Source: Niallia taxi
GTDB lineage: Bacteria; Bacillota; Bacilli; Bacillales; Cytobacillaceae
Assembly (NCBI RefSeq): GCF_004005475.1
Contig: NZ_RZTZ01000010.1
Location: 62,001-126,000 of the forward strand
Length of the DNA stretch: 64,000 bases
Direction of reading: 5' to 3'
The notes under the pieces were generated by a model. That model did not search any database and was not told the origin of the DNA. It saw only the letters and a program-made list of their open reading frames with translations. This document shows positions 36,322 to 45,988 of this stretch, in pieces. A program made the translations under genes and the position numbers. Each line of letters begins with the position of its first letter. Within the stretch, counting starts at the first letter, position 1.

Positions 36322-36388
36322 ATGTAGACTCCTTCTATTTTTTCTGGCACATTTGCCAGAAGTAATTATAGCATGATTCCTTCCAGTA

Positions 36389-36403
36389 TGAGAATTATTC
36401 TCA
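36389..36403. promoter_or_regulatory. Fur-like 7-1-7 palindrome before the metQ-like gene
   Basis: TGAGAATTATTCTCA is a perfect palindrome and differs from the 7-1-7 Fur motif TGATAATNATTATCA only by one symmetric pair of bases. It lies upstream of TATAAT (minus strand, about 36367-36372) and overlaps the likely -35 region. Confidence 0.55.
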
Positions 36404-36429
36404 AATATTCCGATATTTCATACAAAAAC

Positions 36430-36461
36430 AAAAAAGGTGCAAAGCTCAGTTGCTTTGCACC
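36430..36461 (-). terminator. Terminator of the 3D-domain protein gene
   Basis: Perfect 10-bp arms GGTGCAAAGC (36436-36445) and GCTTTGCACC (36452-36461) with a 6-base loop; a U-tract follows on the minus strand. Confidence 0.9.
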
Positions 36462-36470
36462 ATATCATTA

Positions 36471-37679
36471 TTAATCAAGTATTTTCACTTTCACTGTCTT
36501 ACGTCCCCAAGCTTTTGCTTTGCCGTTATTAGGCATTAGAACGTCAATTTTATGGCCTTTAATAGCACCGCCTGTATCGCCAGCGATTGCCTCACCATAG
36601 CCTTCTACCCAAACCTTACTGCCTAATGGGATAACGGAAGGATCAACTGCAATCAGCTTCATGTTCGCATTCTTTTTGATATTATAACCAAGGGCTGTAT
36701 AATCAGACTTTGTGCTTTCATGGCTGTATGCTGTTGCAGATACATAAATTGTCTCTGAACTGCTGCTTTCCTTTTTAGAGCTTGAATTCTTATTTGAATT
36801 TGAGCTTGAATTACTCTTACCTTTTGATGATGAAGAAGAAGATGATTTCGGTGCCTCAGTCGTTTCAGCAGATACTGCTGTTTGCTGCTGCACAATTACC
36901 TTTTTACGTGCTGCTGCCTCTTCCTGCTGTTTCTTGATGCTTTCCTCTGCATCCTTCAATTCTGCTTGGATAGCTGCCTTTTCTGACTCTGCTATCTTAA
37001 TTTCCTTGGAGATGCTTTTGTACTTATTATTTGCTTCCGATACAGCGGCCTGTCTTTTATCCAGGTTTGCTTCAAGAGCAGATTGATTTTCAGCTAATGA
37101 TTCATAGCTTTGCTGAAGCTCTGCCTCTTTATCGTCAACATCCTTCTTTTCTGCCTCAATAGTCTCTAGATCCTGCTGCTGCTGTTCCAGAAGGTCTTTA
37201 TCGCCATTATAGAAAGCTGATACAGCTGCTGCACGATCAATGAAATCTGATAAATCTTGAGCATTAAGTATAACTTCCATAATTATGTTTGTTTTATCTG
37301 TATTTTGTAAGGCTACCAATCTATCCTTCATGACATCCTTACGTTCTAGCACTTTATCTTCTAACTCAACAATCTGATCTTTTTTCTCTTCTATCAGAAG
37401 TTTCGTCTCTTCTATTTTACCTTCTATGGATGAGATTTCTTTTTTACTAGCCTCTAATTGGCCTTCTGTAGACTCAAGCTCATCCTGCACTGCTTTAAGC
37501 TCTTTCGATGCTTGCTGCTGTTCTTGCTCTTTTTCATCGAGCAATCTATCGTTTTCTTCTAGTTTGCTTTTACCATTTGTAAGTGTTTCTTGACTCGTTT
37601 CTGCATGTGCCATCAATGAAGTAGAAAAAAAAGAAGCACATATTAATGATAAAACCATCATTTTTTTAATCAGACTCAT
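36471..37679 (-). CDS. Secreted 3D-domain cell wall protein with CwlO-like coiled coil
   Basis: 402 residues. A signal peptide (MSLIKKMMVLSLICASFFST to MAHAE) is followed by a 230-residue coiled coil like the N-domains of CwlO/PcsB (LDEKEQEQQQASKELKAVQD), a Ser/Asn/Lys-rich linker, and a C-terminal 3D domain with the three aspartates (LIAVDPSVIPLGSKVWVEGY, AGDTGGAIKGHKIDVLMP). 3D domains occur in MltA-fold murein enzymes such as YocH and Rpf-like proteins. It probably acts on peptidoglycan outside the cell. The ATG at 37679 follows AAAGGGG; eleven extra codons upstream are unlikely. Confidence 0.9.
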   Translation of the reverse strand: MSLIKKMMVLSLICASFFSTSLMAHAETSQETLTNGKSKLEENDRLLDEKEQEQQQASKELKAVQDELESTEGQLEASKKEISSIEGKIEETKLLIEEKKDQIVELEDKVLERKDVMKDRLVALQNTDKTNIIMEVILNAQDLSDFIDRAAAVSAFYNGDKDLLEQQQQDLETIEAEKKDVDDKEAELQQSYESLAENQSALEANLDKRQAAVSEANNKYKSISKEIKIAESEKAAIQAELKDAEESIKKQQEEAAARKKVIVQQQTAVSAETTEAPKSSSSSSSKGKSNSSSNSNKNSSSKKESSSSETIYVSATAYSHESTKSDYTALGYNIKKNANMKLIAVDPSVIPLGSKVWVEGYGEAIAGDTGGAIKGHKIDVLMPNNGKAKAWGRKTVKVKILD

Positions 37680-37850
37680 CTTAAAACCCCTTTCCATTAA
37701 GTTATAACACATGAAAGGGGCTGTTAAATTACAATTCTATTAAATTAACGAGTCAATTCCTTTAAAAAACGCTTACATACTAGAACATTTTACTAATAAT
37801 GTCTTTTATTTCTATAAAAAATTCTATCATTTACCAACCGGCTTTTTTTA

Positions 37851-39638
37851 TTACATCTTAAAATTCTTCACAAGTGCCGATAAATTATTTGCTTCTGAAA
37901 GCATTTCCTTTGTTCTAGCAAAGATGTGTTCTAGCTCTGCATCCTGCTCCTGCAAGGATCCGGACGATGAAACAGCACCTGCGGCAAAAGTTTGCGAAGC
38001 CTCTGCTGCCACTTCTACACCTGCTTTAATCTCCAAACTGCCAGCCATAAGGTGTGCAAGTGTATTTGATATTACAGCAATATTACAAACCATGTCTTCC
38101 ACTTCCGTCTTTATTGTTTCAAAGCCCTCTCCAGTTTTCTTGATTTTAACGGAGCCATTCTCTAACTCTTGAAAACCGTTCTTTAGTGAGCGTGATACGG
38201 CTTCTGAAACATTTTGCACCGCTGTTACTGTACTGTTGATTTCCACCAATGATGTTTCCACTTGGTTTGCAAGCTTCCTCACTTCATTTGCCACTACTGC
38301 AAAGCCTTTGCCTGCTTCACCTGCTCTTGCTGCTTCGATTGCGGCATTTAATGCGAGCAGGTTTGTTTGTGCGGCAATCCCTTTTATTGACTCAACTAGT
38401 GTATGAATATTTCTTGTCTTCTCTTCCATTCCCAGCACTTCTTCATATGTGTCTCGAATCATCTCGTATACAATATTAGTTTGAGTAATCGACTCTTTCA
38501 TCGAATTATGCCCTTTCAATGTTACAGAGAGAACCTTTTCAGAGCTATCCTTCACCATTGCTCCATTATCTGCGGCAACTCCAAGCTGTCTGTTAAAGGA
38601 CTCGTATGCGGCAATCAGCTGGCTTGTACCCTCTCCCTGCTGTTCTGCACTCGCAGATAAAGCTGCCATCGTTTCAGATATCTGCTGACTTGAATGCTTA
38701 ACATTTGATGAGCTGTGAGCGAGCTCCTCGCTGTTATTAGTAACTGAAACAGCAGCGTTCCCAATGCTGTTCACCATGCTCCTCAGACTGTAAATCATGC
38801 CATTAATCGCTTTTTCAAGCTGGCCAATCTCATCCTTGCCATCATAAAGAGATTCTTCCTCCAACAAGTCTCCTTGCGCCACTCTGCTAGCTCTTTGCAC
38901 AACCCTTTCTAGGTTGTTTTTTAAAGAACGGGAGACAAAGTAAACAAAGACTCCACTGAAGATAGCAGACATCGCTGCAGCCGCTATAATGAGCCAAACA
39001 AAGAACGTCATGCTCTTTTCCATGTTCTGCATCGTATTATTACGGTTAGAATCTACATAGTTAACTAAGTCTGCAAGTGTCGCTGCATTGTTCTCTCTAA
39101 GCTGTGCGATTTCCATCCTTGCGTCCGTGTAAATCTTTTCATCTAGTCTCACAACCGCAGGAGCCACAGTCCGAATAAACAAATCATCTATCTTTTCATT
39201 ATTCTCTTCTATTTTATTAATCAGCTGTTTTTGCTCTTTGTCTGCAATTGTCTCATTTAAGCTGTCTAGCGACACATTCAGTTCGTTTCGCAGCTGTCGA
39301 TAGCTTTTAATGTCCTCATCTTTTAAAAAGGTAATATAGTCTGCAATACGAATATCCTTTGCTCGTATAAGAGAGCCTATTTCCTCAATTGCTGCAGCCT
39401 TTTCCCCCTGATTTTTTATATCGATTGTTTTTGACCAGAACATATTGAGCAGTATAATTACAACTATTGTTGTAGCGAAAAACAGAACAGCGTTAAAACC
39501 AAACAGTAAATAGAGCTTTGACCTAATTTGCATATCCTTCCATCTGAATGAGGTTTTCTCCCGATCCTTACTCTTTGCCTTCTTTTTAACAATATTGAAT
39601 GTCCTTGGCTTCAGCTTGAATTTCCATTTTCCAGACAT
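37851..39638 (-). CDS. Methyl-accepting chemotaxis protein
   Basis: 595 residues. Span 1 is at 43-67, followed by a helical sensor of about 140 residues resembling a four-helix bundle, span 2 at 211-235, a HAMP domain, and the signalling domain with the highly conserved hairpin tip ([34 protein letters not shown]). It relays signals to CheA/CheW. The start at 39638 has GCAGGAGGAAAGTC; the frame runs 17 codons further up without support. A basic N-terminal tail of 40 residues before the first span is longer than usual. Confidence 0.92.
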   Translation of the reverse strand: MSGKWKFKLKPRTFNIVKKKAKSKDREKTSFRWKDMQIRSKLYLLFGFNAVLFFATTIVVIILLNMFWSKTIDIKNQGEKAAAIEEIGSLIRAKDIRIADYITFLKDEDIKSYRQLRNELNVSLDSLNETIADKEQKQLINKIEENNEKIDDLFIRTVAPAVVRLDEKIYTDARMEIAQLRENNAATLADLVNYVDSNRNNTMQNMEKSMTFFVWLIIAAAAMSAIFSGVFVYFVSRSLKNNLERVVQRASRVAQGDLLEEESLYDGKDEIGQLEKAINGMIYSLRSMVNSIGNAAVSVTNNSEELAHSSSNVKHSSQQISETMAALSASAEQQGEGTSQLIAAYESFNRQLGVAADNGAMVKDSSEKVLSVTLKGHNSMKESITQTNIVYEMIRDTYEEVLGMEEKTRNIHTLVESIKGIAAQTNLLALNAAIEAARAGEAGKGFAVVANEVRKLANQVETSLVEINSTVTAVQNVSEAVSRSLKNGFQELENGSVKIKKTGEGFETIKTEVEDMVCNIAVISNTLAHLMAGSLEIKAGVEVAAEASQTFAAGAVSSSGSLQEQDAELEHIFARTKEMLSEANNLSALVKNFKM

Positions 39639-39756
39639 GACTTTCCTCCTGCAAAAAAAGATAAATAAGACAATATACCTAATTACCAATATGAAGGATT
39701 TAAGAAGTTATATCTACAAATTTACGGAAATTTTACAAAAATATAACAATAAAAAA

Positions 39757-39783
39757 AACCAGCAGATAAATCTGCTGGTTATG
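39757..39783 (-). terminator. Terminator of the pst-phoU operon
   Basis: AACCAGCAGA and TCTGCTGGTT form a 10-bp stem overlapping the phoU stop codon, with eight U following on the minus strand. Confidence 0.9.
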
Positions 39784-40438
39784 TGTTCAAATCGTATCTT
39801 TTTCCAGTTACTAAATAGATAACATTTTCGGCAATATTCGTAACATGGTCGCCGATACGTTCGATGTATCTGCAAACGAAGGCAAGCTGTGTTACCTGCT
39901 TTGTTTCACTTGGGTGTTCACGGATATAACCCATAAGTTCCTGAATAAGACGACCATACATCGCATCAATCTCATCATCCTTTTCAGCACTTGCTTTTGC
40001 TATAACCGTATCCTCCGTATAGAAGGCTGTTAAGGATTCCCTTAGCATATTTAGTGCCTTCTCCATCATAAGCGGTATTTCCACTATATCCTTAATATGT
40101 GGTTCACCGCCAATATGAATGGTGGATTTAGCAATGTTAACAGCCATATCGGCAATCCGTTCCACTTCAGACGAAATTTTGAGAGCCACGATTATTTTTC
40201 TTAAATCTGTTGCTACTGGGGATTCTTTTGCGATTAACAAAATTGCCTGATCGTTAATCTTATTTTCCATTTCGTCAATTTTGTTGTCTCCTTCAATTAC
40301 TTCCTCAGCCTTCTGCAGATCTTGGCTAATTAAGGAAACCATTGCTTTTTTGATGGCATATTCTGCTTCTTCCGCCATATCTAAAAGACTTTGTTTTAGT
40401 TCTTTAAGATTACTGTCAAAATTCGTCCTAGTGTTCAT
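39779..40438 (-). CDS. phoU: Phosphate signalling protein PhoU
   Basis: 219 residues forming two three-helix PhoU repeats, with the metal-binding motifs EKDDEIDAMYG and ERIGDHVTNIAENV in the second and EVERIADMAVNIAKS in the first. It damps phosphate uptake and Pho signalling by acting on the Pst transporter. The ATG at 40438 gives the family N-terminus MNTRTNFDSNLKELKQSLLD; the frame runs further upstream into pstB. It is the last gene of the pst operon. Confidence 0.93.
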   Translation of the reverse strand: MNTRTNFDSNLKELKQSLLDMAEEAEYAIKKAMVSLISQDLQKAEEVIEGDNKIDEMENKINDQAILLIAKESPVATDLRKIIVALKISSEVERIADMAVNIAKSTIHIGGEPHIKDIVEIPLMMEKALNMLRESLTAFYTEDTVIAKASAEKDDEIDAMYGRLIQELMGYIREHPSETKQVTQLAFVCRYIERIGDHVTNIAENVIYLVTGKRYDLNT

Positions 40439-40451
40439 CCTTGCACCCCAA

Positions 40452-41225
40452 TCATCCAAATCGTCCGGAAATATAATCTTCTGTTCTTTGGTCAGCCGGT
40501 CTTGAGAAAATTTTAGATGTTTCGTCAATCTCAACTAGCTCTCCCATTAAGAAAAAGGCTGTCTTGTCTGAAACACGTGCTGCCTGCTGCATATTATGTG
40601 TCACGACAACAATTGTATATTTCTCCTTCAATTCAAGCATCAGCTCTTCAATTTTCAATGTTGAAATTGGGTCAAGAGCAGATGTAGGTTCATCCATTAG
40701 AAGTACATCAGGCTTTGTCGCAAGCGCTCTTGCGATGCAAAGACGCTGCTGCTGTCCACCTGAAAGTCCCATCGCAGGAGTATGCAGACGATCCTTTACC
40801 TCATCCCAAAGTGCAACGTCACGAAGTGATTTTTCTACAATCTCTTCAAGCACCTTTTTTCGCTTTTCGCCGTGAATTCTTGGTCCGTAAGCAATATTTT
40901 CAAAGATTGTTTGCGGAAATGGATTTCCCTTTTGGAAAACCATACCGACATTTTTGCGCAAATCAACAAGATCGATTTTTTTGTTAATAATGTTTTTGCT
41001 TTTATAGTTAATTTCACCAGACATCTTAACGTTTGGCACCATATTAATCATCAAGTTTAAGGTTTTAATAAACGTCGATTTCCCACAGCCGGATGGACCG
41101 ATAATAGCCGTAACTTCATTGCGGTTAATCGGGAAATTGATATTTTTTAAGGCATGGTGATCTCCATACCAAAGGTTTAAATCATTTATTTCAAATACAG
41201 GCGCGTGCGTAACAGCTGTTGACAT
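40452..41225 (-). CDS. pstB: Phosphate ABC transporter ATP-binding protein PstB (second copy)
   Basis: 257 residues. Walker A is [12 protein letters not shown], the signature is [15 protein letters not shown], Walker B is [12 protein letters not shown]. The N-terminal [20 protein letters not shown] is typical of PstB. Two consecutive PstB genes, as in the B. subtilis pst operon (pstBA, pstBB). The two proteins differ clearly in sequence, so they may form a heterodimer or be alternatives. Confidence 0.93.
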   Translation of the reverse strand: MSTAVTHAPVFEINDLNLWYGDHHALKNINFPINRNEVTAIIGPSGCGKSTFIKTLNLMINMVPNVKMSGEINYKSKNIINKKIDLVDLRKNVGMVFQKGNPFPQTIFENIAYGPRIHGEKRKKVLEEIVEKSLRDVALWDEVKDRLHTPAMGLSGGQQQRLCIARALATKPDVLLMDEPTSALDPISTLKIEELMLELKEKYTIVVVTHNMQQAARVSDKTAFFLMGELVEIDETSKIFSRPADQRTEDYISGRFG

Positions 41226-41236
41226 GATAGTCCCCC

Positions 41237-42073
41237 TTATCCAAATCTGCCGGAAATATATTCTTCTGTCTTTTTAACAGATGGGTTTGTAAAGATTTTC
41301 TCTGTCGCATCAAACTCAATTAAATCTCCGCTCAAGAAGAAGGCAGTCTTATCCGAAATCCTTGAAGCCTGACCCATATTATGCGTAACAATTAAAATAG
41401 AATATTCCTTCTTCAATTCCACAATTAACTCTTCAACCTTGGCATTTGAAATCGGGTCAAGAGCAGATGAAGGCTCATCAAGCAGCATAAGTGAAGGCTT
41501 CATTGCAATTGTACGAGCAATGCAAAGTCTTTGTTGCTGTCCACCAGATAATGACAAAGCAGATTTATGAAGTCTGTCTTTTACTTCATCCCAAAGTGCT
41601 GCTTTCGTTAAGCTCTCTTCTACAAGGACTTCCAACTCACTTTTTTTCTTTATCCCCGCAAACTTCAACGCATGCGCAATATTTTCATAGATTGATTTAG
41701 GAAAAGGATTTGGCTTTTGGAACACCATGCCAATCTCTTTTCTTAATGCAACAACATCAATATTATCACCAAGGATATTCAAGCCTTCATATAGAATTTC
41801 TCCCTTTGCTTTAGCTCCAGGAATAAGGTCGTTCATGCGATTAATACTGCGAAGGAAAGTTGACTTACCACAGCCAGACGGTCCAATTAATGCAGTGATT
41901 GAATTTTTTTCGATATCCATTGAAATCGTATTAACTGCTCGTTTTTCTCCGTAATATATGTCCAAGTCCTTTACTTGAAGGATTAGATCTTTATTTGTAA
42001 CTGACGTTTCAGAAATCTGTTCTCTGTTAAGGACGGCAGTTCTTGGCAATGTACTTGTATTCATTTTCATCAT
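41237..42073 (-). CDS. pstB: Phosphate ABC transporter ATP-binding protein PstB (first copy)
   Basis: 278 residues. Walker A is [20 protein letters not shown], the signature is [15 protein letters not shown], Walker B is [12 protein letters not shown]. It has a 30-residue N-terminal extension that the second copy lacks. The first four codons hold three methionines, so the exact start (ATG at 42073, 42070 or 42064) is open. It lies 10 bases after pstA and 11 before the second pstB. Confidence 0.93.
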   Translation of the reverse strand: MMKMNTSTLPRTAVLNREQISETSVTNKDLILQVKDLDIYYGEKRAVNTISMDIEKNSITALIGPSGCGKSTFLRSINRMNDLIPGAKAKGEILYEGLNILGDNIDVVALRKEIGMVFQKPNPFPKSIYENIAHALKFAGIKKKSELEVLVEESLTKAALWDEVKDRLHKSALSLSGGQQQRLCIARTIAMKPSLMLLDEPSSALDPISNAKVEELIVELKKEYSILIVTHNMGQASRISDKTAFFLSGDLIEFDATEKIFTNPSVKKTEEYISGRFG

Positions 42074-42083
42074 CCTTACCTAG

Positions 42084-42971
42084 TTATTTAGATGCTGTAA
42101 GTTTACGATGGATAAAGCCTCCAATTAAACGCGCACCTAGGTTGAAAATCAGCACAGACAAAATCAATACTGCGGACGCACCGTTTGCGATATCCTCCAC
42201 ATCCGGAATAAGTCCCTGTGTGTTAACAGACCAAATATGAACAGCTAAAGTTTCTGCAGGTCTAAATATATTTAATGGAGAGTTTTCAACGAATGGATTC
42301 CAGTTTGCATAATCCAGTCTTGGTGTTGACAATCCAGATGTAAATAATAGCGCAGCCGCTTCCCCGAACACCCTTCCAGAAGCAAGGATTGCACCTGTTA
42401 GAATCGATGGAAATGCTGTTGGTAAAAGAATTGTTTTAATTGTATGCCAATGTGTAATTCCTAATGCAAGACTAGCTTCTTTCTGATCACGCGGCACTGA
42501 ACGAAGTGCATCTTCACTGACACGCACCATAACTGGTAAGTTGAACACTGTTAATGCCAACGCACCACCAAGGATTGAATAGCCCCATCCTGTTAAGTTA
42601 ACGAACATTAATAGACCGAACATACCAATAACAATAGAAGGAAGTGATGCAAGGACCTCGATACAAGTACGGATAGTGTTTGTAATTTTCCCAGGCTTTG
42701 CATACTCAGCCATATAAATTCCACCACCCACTCCAAGTGGAACAGTAATAATCATTGTGATAAACAAAATGTAAAATGAGTTAAATAATTGATCTCTAAT
42801 TCCACCGCCTGCACGGACATTACTTGATGGATTTGTTAAGAAATCAAGCGATATGTGGCTGACGCCATTAAACAAAATGTAAGAAAATAATCCGACAAGA
42901 ACGGATACAATAACGATTGCTATCGCAACAAACACACTGGTTGCGATACGATCTGCTACTCTGCTGTTCAT
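42084..42971 (-). CDS. pstA: Phosphate ABC transporter permease PstA
   Basis: 295 residues with six spans. The EAA loop region is RSVPRDQKEASLALGITHWH, and GVGGGIYMAEYAKPGKITNT follows span 2 as in other PstA proteins. It overlaps pstC by one base, so translation is coupled. With PstC it forms the high-affinity phosphate pore. Confidence 0.94.
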   Translation of the reverse strand: MNSRVADRIATSVFVAIAIVIVSVLVGLFSYILFNGVSHISLDFLTNPSSNVRAGGGIRDQLFNSFYILFITMIITVPLGVGGGIYMAEYAKPGKITNTIRTCIEVLASLPSIVIGMFGLLMFVNLTGWGYSILGGALALTVFNLPVMVRVSEDALRSVPRDQKEASLALGITHWHTIKTILLPTAFPSILTGAILASGRVFGEAAALLFTSGLSTPRLDYANWNPFVENSPLNIFRPAETLAVHIWSVNTQGLIPDVEDIANGASAVLILSVLIFNLGARLIGGFIHRKLTASK

Positions 42972-43894
42972 TATACTTTCCTCCTAGATGACAGATAACG
43001 GATTAGCAAGATAAATGCGAATGACATAACTAACAAGATAAGCCCCATTGACCAAAGTGTATTGTTTTCAACACTTCCATATGTTGTATGACCCATATTT
43101 AATGTGATGATAGTTGTCAATGTTCCGGCTGGATCTAAAATGCTTCCAGGGATAATTCTCGTGTTACCGATAACCATTTGAACCGCTAATGCTTCCCCGA
43201 ACGCTCTTGCCATACCTAAAACGATTGCCGTTAACAATGAAGGAAGGGCAGCAGGAACAAGTACTTTCCTGATTGTTTGCCATCTCGTAGCACCAAGTGC
43301 ATAAGATCCTTCACGCAATGATTTAGGCAGTGTCGCCATTGCATCTGTTGCAATTGTCGTAACTGTCGGCAGGATCATGATTGCTAAGACGATTGTTCCA
43401 GATAACAAGCTGAAACCAAGTCCGCCTACATGCTCCCTGATAAAAGGCACTAATACTGTAAGTCCTATGAATCCATAAACAACGGAAGGAATACCAACAA
43501 GCAACTCAATTACTGGTTGAAGTATTTTCTTCCCCCATGACGGAGCAATTTCAGTCATGAAAATAGCTCCTCCAATTCCAAGTGGTGCTGCAACTAGTGC
43601 GGCAAGCATTGTTACCGCAAAAGAACCAAAGATAAAAGGCAGTGCCCCATACATTGGGCTTTCTGGATCAGTAGGATTCCAATTCGTACTGGTTAAGAAC
43701 TCAATCGGACTTACACCGTTTTTAATGAAAGACTGTAAACCTTTTGTACTTAGGAAAATTGTGATTGCAATAGTAGCAGAAATCATGATAATTGCACATA
43801 ATGTTACTAAAACTTTACCCCGTACCTCACCATTAAGCCTTGTTTTATTAGATTTGATTAATCTCTCTCTAACAGGAAGTGATGATTTTTCCAT
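42971..43894 (-). CDS. pstC: Phosphate ABC transporter permease PstC
   Basis: 307 residues with six spans. The EAA loop is TLPKSLREGSYALGATRWQT, and GIGGAIFMTEIAPSWGKKI matches PstC. It is the partner of PstA. An 81-base gap to pstS may contain a processing or attenuation site, so that the binding protein is made in excess; no clear hairpin was seen there. Confidence 0.94.
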   Translation of the reverse strand: MEKSSLPVRERLIKSNKTRLNGEVRGKVLVTLCAIIMISATIAITIFLSTKGLQSFIKNGVSPIEFLTSTNWNPTDPESPMYGALPFIFGSFAVTMLAALVAAPLGIGGAIFMTEIAPSWGKKILQPVIELLVGIPSVVYGFIGLTVLVPFIREHVGGLGFSLLSGTIVLAIMILPTVTTIATDAMATLPKSLREGSYALGATRWQTIRKVLVPAALPSLLTAIVLGMARAFGEALAVQMVIGNTRIIPGSILDPAGTLTTIITLNMGHTTYGSVENNTLWSMGLILLVMSFAFILLIRYLSSRRKV

Positions 43895-43975
43895 AATTTT
43901 TGAAGCACCCCTAATTTACGTCATTAATTGGTAATGAGGCAACGCCAGGTCGGCATTGCCCCTTACCTAATTCGT

Positions 43976-44878
43976 TTATTTTTGATTTCCTTCAGCGTCA
44001 CGCTCTACTTCCATTTCGCTGCCAGGAATATATCCTTGGTCTTCGATCAATTGTTTTTGCTCATCAGCAGCCATGTAGTCAAGGAATGCTTTAGCAAGTT
44101 CATTTGGCTCACCTTTAGTGTAAGCATGTTGGTAAGCCCAAACTGGGAATTCACCAGTTTTAACTTTTTCATCAGTAGCTTCTACGCCGTCAATTGCAAG
44201 TGGTGTTACAGTGTCATCAGTGAAGTAAGAAAGTGCAAGGTAACCTACAGCTCCTTCAGTTTCAGAGATGATTTTCTTAACTGTGTTTGAAGAATCTTCC
44301 GTAACTCCCTCAGCAGGTGTAGCGCCATCTAATGCATATTTATTGAAAGTTGCACGAGTACCAGAAGAATCTGGACGGTTAACTAATGTAATCTTTTGGT
44401 CAGCACCACCAAGGTCTTTCCAGTTAGTGATTTTGCCAGTAAATACTTTAATCAAATCTTCTTTAGATATATCTTTAACTCCAGCAGATGGGTTAACAGC
44501 AGCTGTCATACCTACTACAGCAACTTTGTGGTCAACTAGCTCATCAGCAGGAATTCCTTCTTTTTCTTCAGCAAAAACATCAGAGTTTCCAATATCTACG
44601 GAACCTTCAGAAACTTGTGATAAGCCTGTACCAGAACCACCAGCGTTCACTTGGATATCAACTTCTGGATTTTCAGCCATAAACTCTTCAGCAGCAGCTG
44701 CTACTAATGGTTGCATTGCAGATGAACCAGAAACTGTCAAAGTGCCTGATAATTTTTCTTCTGAACCATTATCTTCATTGTTATCTCCACTTGTGTTGTC
44801 ATTTCCTCCGCATGCAGCGATGAATGCCATAAGTGCTGCAACTAGCAGAAGCAGGCTTAGCTTTTTCAAACTTTTCAT
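43976..44878 (-). CDS. pstS: Phosphate-binding lipoprotein PstS
   Basis: 300 residues. The lipobox FIAAC gives a lipidated cysteine at residue 23. The phosphate-binding loops are GSSAMQPLV near the N-terminus, AGGSGTGLSQVSEGSVDIGN, and NRPDSSGTRATFNKY. It delivers phosphate to PstCA. The gene starts the pst operon, and three PhoP boxes lie 76-103 bases upstream of the start codon. Confidence 0.95.
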   Translation of the reverse strand: MKSLKKLSLLLLVAALMAFIAACGGNDNTSGDNNEDNGSEEKLSGTLTVSGSSAMQPLVAAAAEEFMAENPEVDIQVNAGGSGTGLSQVSEGSVDIGNSDVFAEEKEGIPADELVDHKVAVVGMTAAVNPSAGVKDISKEDLIKVFTGKITNWKDLGGADQKITLVNRPDSSGTRATFNKYALDGATPAEGVTEDSSNTVKKIISETEGAVGYLALSYFTDDTVTPLAIDGVEATDEKVKTGEFPVWAYQHAYTKGEPNELAKAFLDYMAADEQKQLIEDQGYIPGSEMEVERDAEGNQK

Positions 44879-44953
44879 TTCTTTAATTCCCCCTAAGGAT
44901 ATGTTGGTGTTTTGTCCTACAAGAATTAGAATAAGGGAAAACTATTAATGTTG

Positions 44954-44981
44954 TTTGAATCAATTGTAAAGGTTTTGTAAA
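44954..44981 (-). promoter_or_regulatory. PhoP box (three 11-bp spaced repeats) of the pst operon
   Basis: Read on the minus strand: TTTACA-N5-TTTACA-N5-TTCAAA, exact 11-bp periodicity, matching the TT(A/T/C)ACA repeats bound by Bacillus PhoP. A -10-like TATTCT follows about 25 bases downstream. The pst operon should be induced by phosphate starvation. Confidence 0.8.
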
Positions 44982-45167
44982 TGCTAGTTTTTTGTGAATA
45001 ATTGTCGAAAAAGTGGTTATTATCCCATTATTATAGTTATCAAGTCCCAAAATTTATGGACATACCCCATTAATTCACCACAAATCCGTTAATTTACAAA
45101 AGATTACTTGTGACGTAATATAGAAGAAAAAGGTCCTATTCTCATTTAGATGAAGAGGTATAATACT

Positions 45168-45929
45168 ATGTCAAACGTTCAATCACTGGAAAGAGCATTA
45201 ACGATATTAAACAAGCTGTCTGAATATCCAGATGGCCTGCAAATCGCCCGCCTGACCGAACAGGTTGGCCTCTCCAAAAGCACAGTACACAGACTTTTGG
45301 CAACATTGACCAACATGAACTATGTCGAAAAGGACATGGATACAGACAAATATAAGCTTGGATTACAGACACTTTTCCTTGCAAGAAATTTCTTGAACAG
45401 TAATACACTTGTTCAGACAGCAAAACCATTTCTGACCAAATTATGTAAGGAAGTCAATGAAACAATTCATTTATGTACGAAAGACCGAGAAGAAGTCCTT
45501 TATGTGGACAAGATAGAAAGCACACAAACGATTCGCATGTTCTCCCGTGTCGGCAGCAGAGCTCCAATGTACTGCACAGCTGTTGGAAAAGTACTTTTAT
45601 CAGGGCTAGATTCTGAAGCTTTGGAAGAATCACTCTCCAAAATGGAATTTGTCAGCAAAACAGCTGCCACTATCACTTCAAAGGAAGAATTACGCGAGGA
45701 AATAGACAAGGTGGAGCAACAAGGCTATGCATTAGATAATAACGAGAATGAAAAGGACTTACGCTGCATCGCTGCCCCTATTTACAACCATGAAGGCAGG
45801 ATAATCGCAAGCTTCAGCATCTCTGGTCCTAGTACAAGAGTGACAATGGATTTAATAAATGAAGTGTTGGTTGAAAAAATGAAGCATTATAGTGCGGACA
45901 TATCCCGTCACCTTGGCTTCATCAGTTAA
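45168..45929 (+). CDS. IclR-family transcriptional regulator, KdgR candidate
   Basis: 253 residues. Residues 1-65 form the winged helix (SLERALTILNKLSEYPDGLQ, VGLSKSTVHRLLATLTNM); residues 80-250 form the effector domain (KVLLSGLDSEALEE, CIAAPIYNHEGRIIASFSIS). It is convergent with kdgK-kdgT and is the natural candidate to control them by binding the palindrome at 48239-48264. KdgR function is inferred from neighbours. ATG 45168 with GAAGAGG is preferred to the in-frame ATG at 45150. Confidence 0.88.
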   Translation: MSNVQSLERALTILNKLSEYPDGLQIARLTEQVGLSKSTVHRLLATLTNMNYVEKDMDTDKYKLGLQTLFLARNFLNSNTLVQTAKPFLTKLCKEVNETIHLCTKDREEVLYVDKIESTQTIRMFSRVGSRAPMYCTAVGKVLLSGLDSEALEESLSKMEFVSKTAATITSKEELREEIDKVEQQGYALDNNENEKDLRCIAAPIYNHEGRIIASFSISGPSTRVTMDLINEVLVEKMKHYSADISRHLGFIS

Positions 45930-45940
45930 TAATAGTAAAT

Positions 45941-45986
45941 AGAAAAAGAGCAAAGCTGCCTCATTGGCATACTTTGCTCTTTTTCT
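45941..45986. terminator. Bidirectional terminator between the IclR gene and kdgK
   Basis: Perfect 15-bp arms AGAAAAAGAGCAAAG and CTTTGCTCTTTTTCT with a 16-base loop. Confidence 0.85.
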
Positions 45987-45988
45987 AT

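Noticed and set aside
36322-36429. SAM (S-box) riboswitch before the metQ-like gene
   Set aside because: The leader is too short and shows none of the S-box conserved blocks.
44268-44948. A 226-codon plus-strand frame antisense to pstS
   Set aside because: Covers the clear pstS gene and its PhoP control region; no ribosome site.
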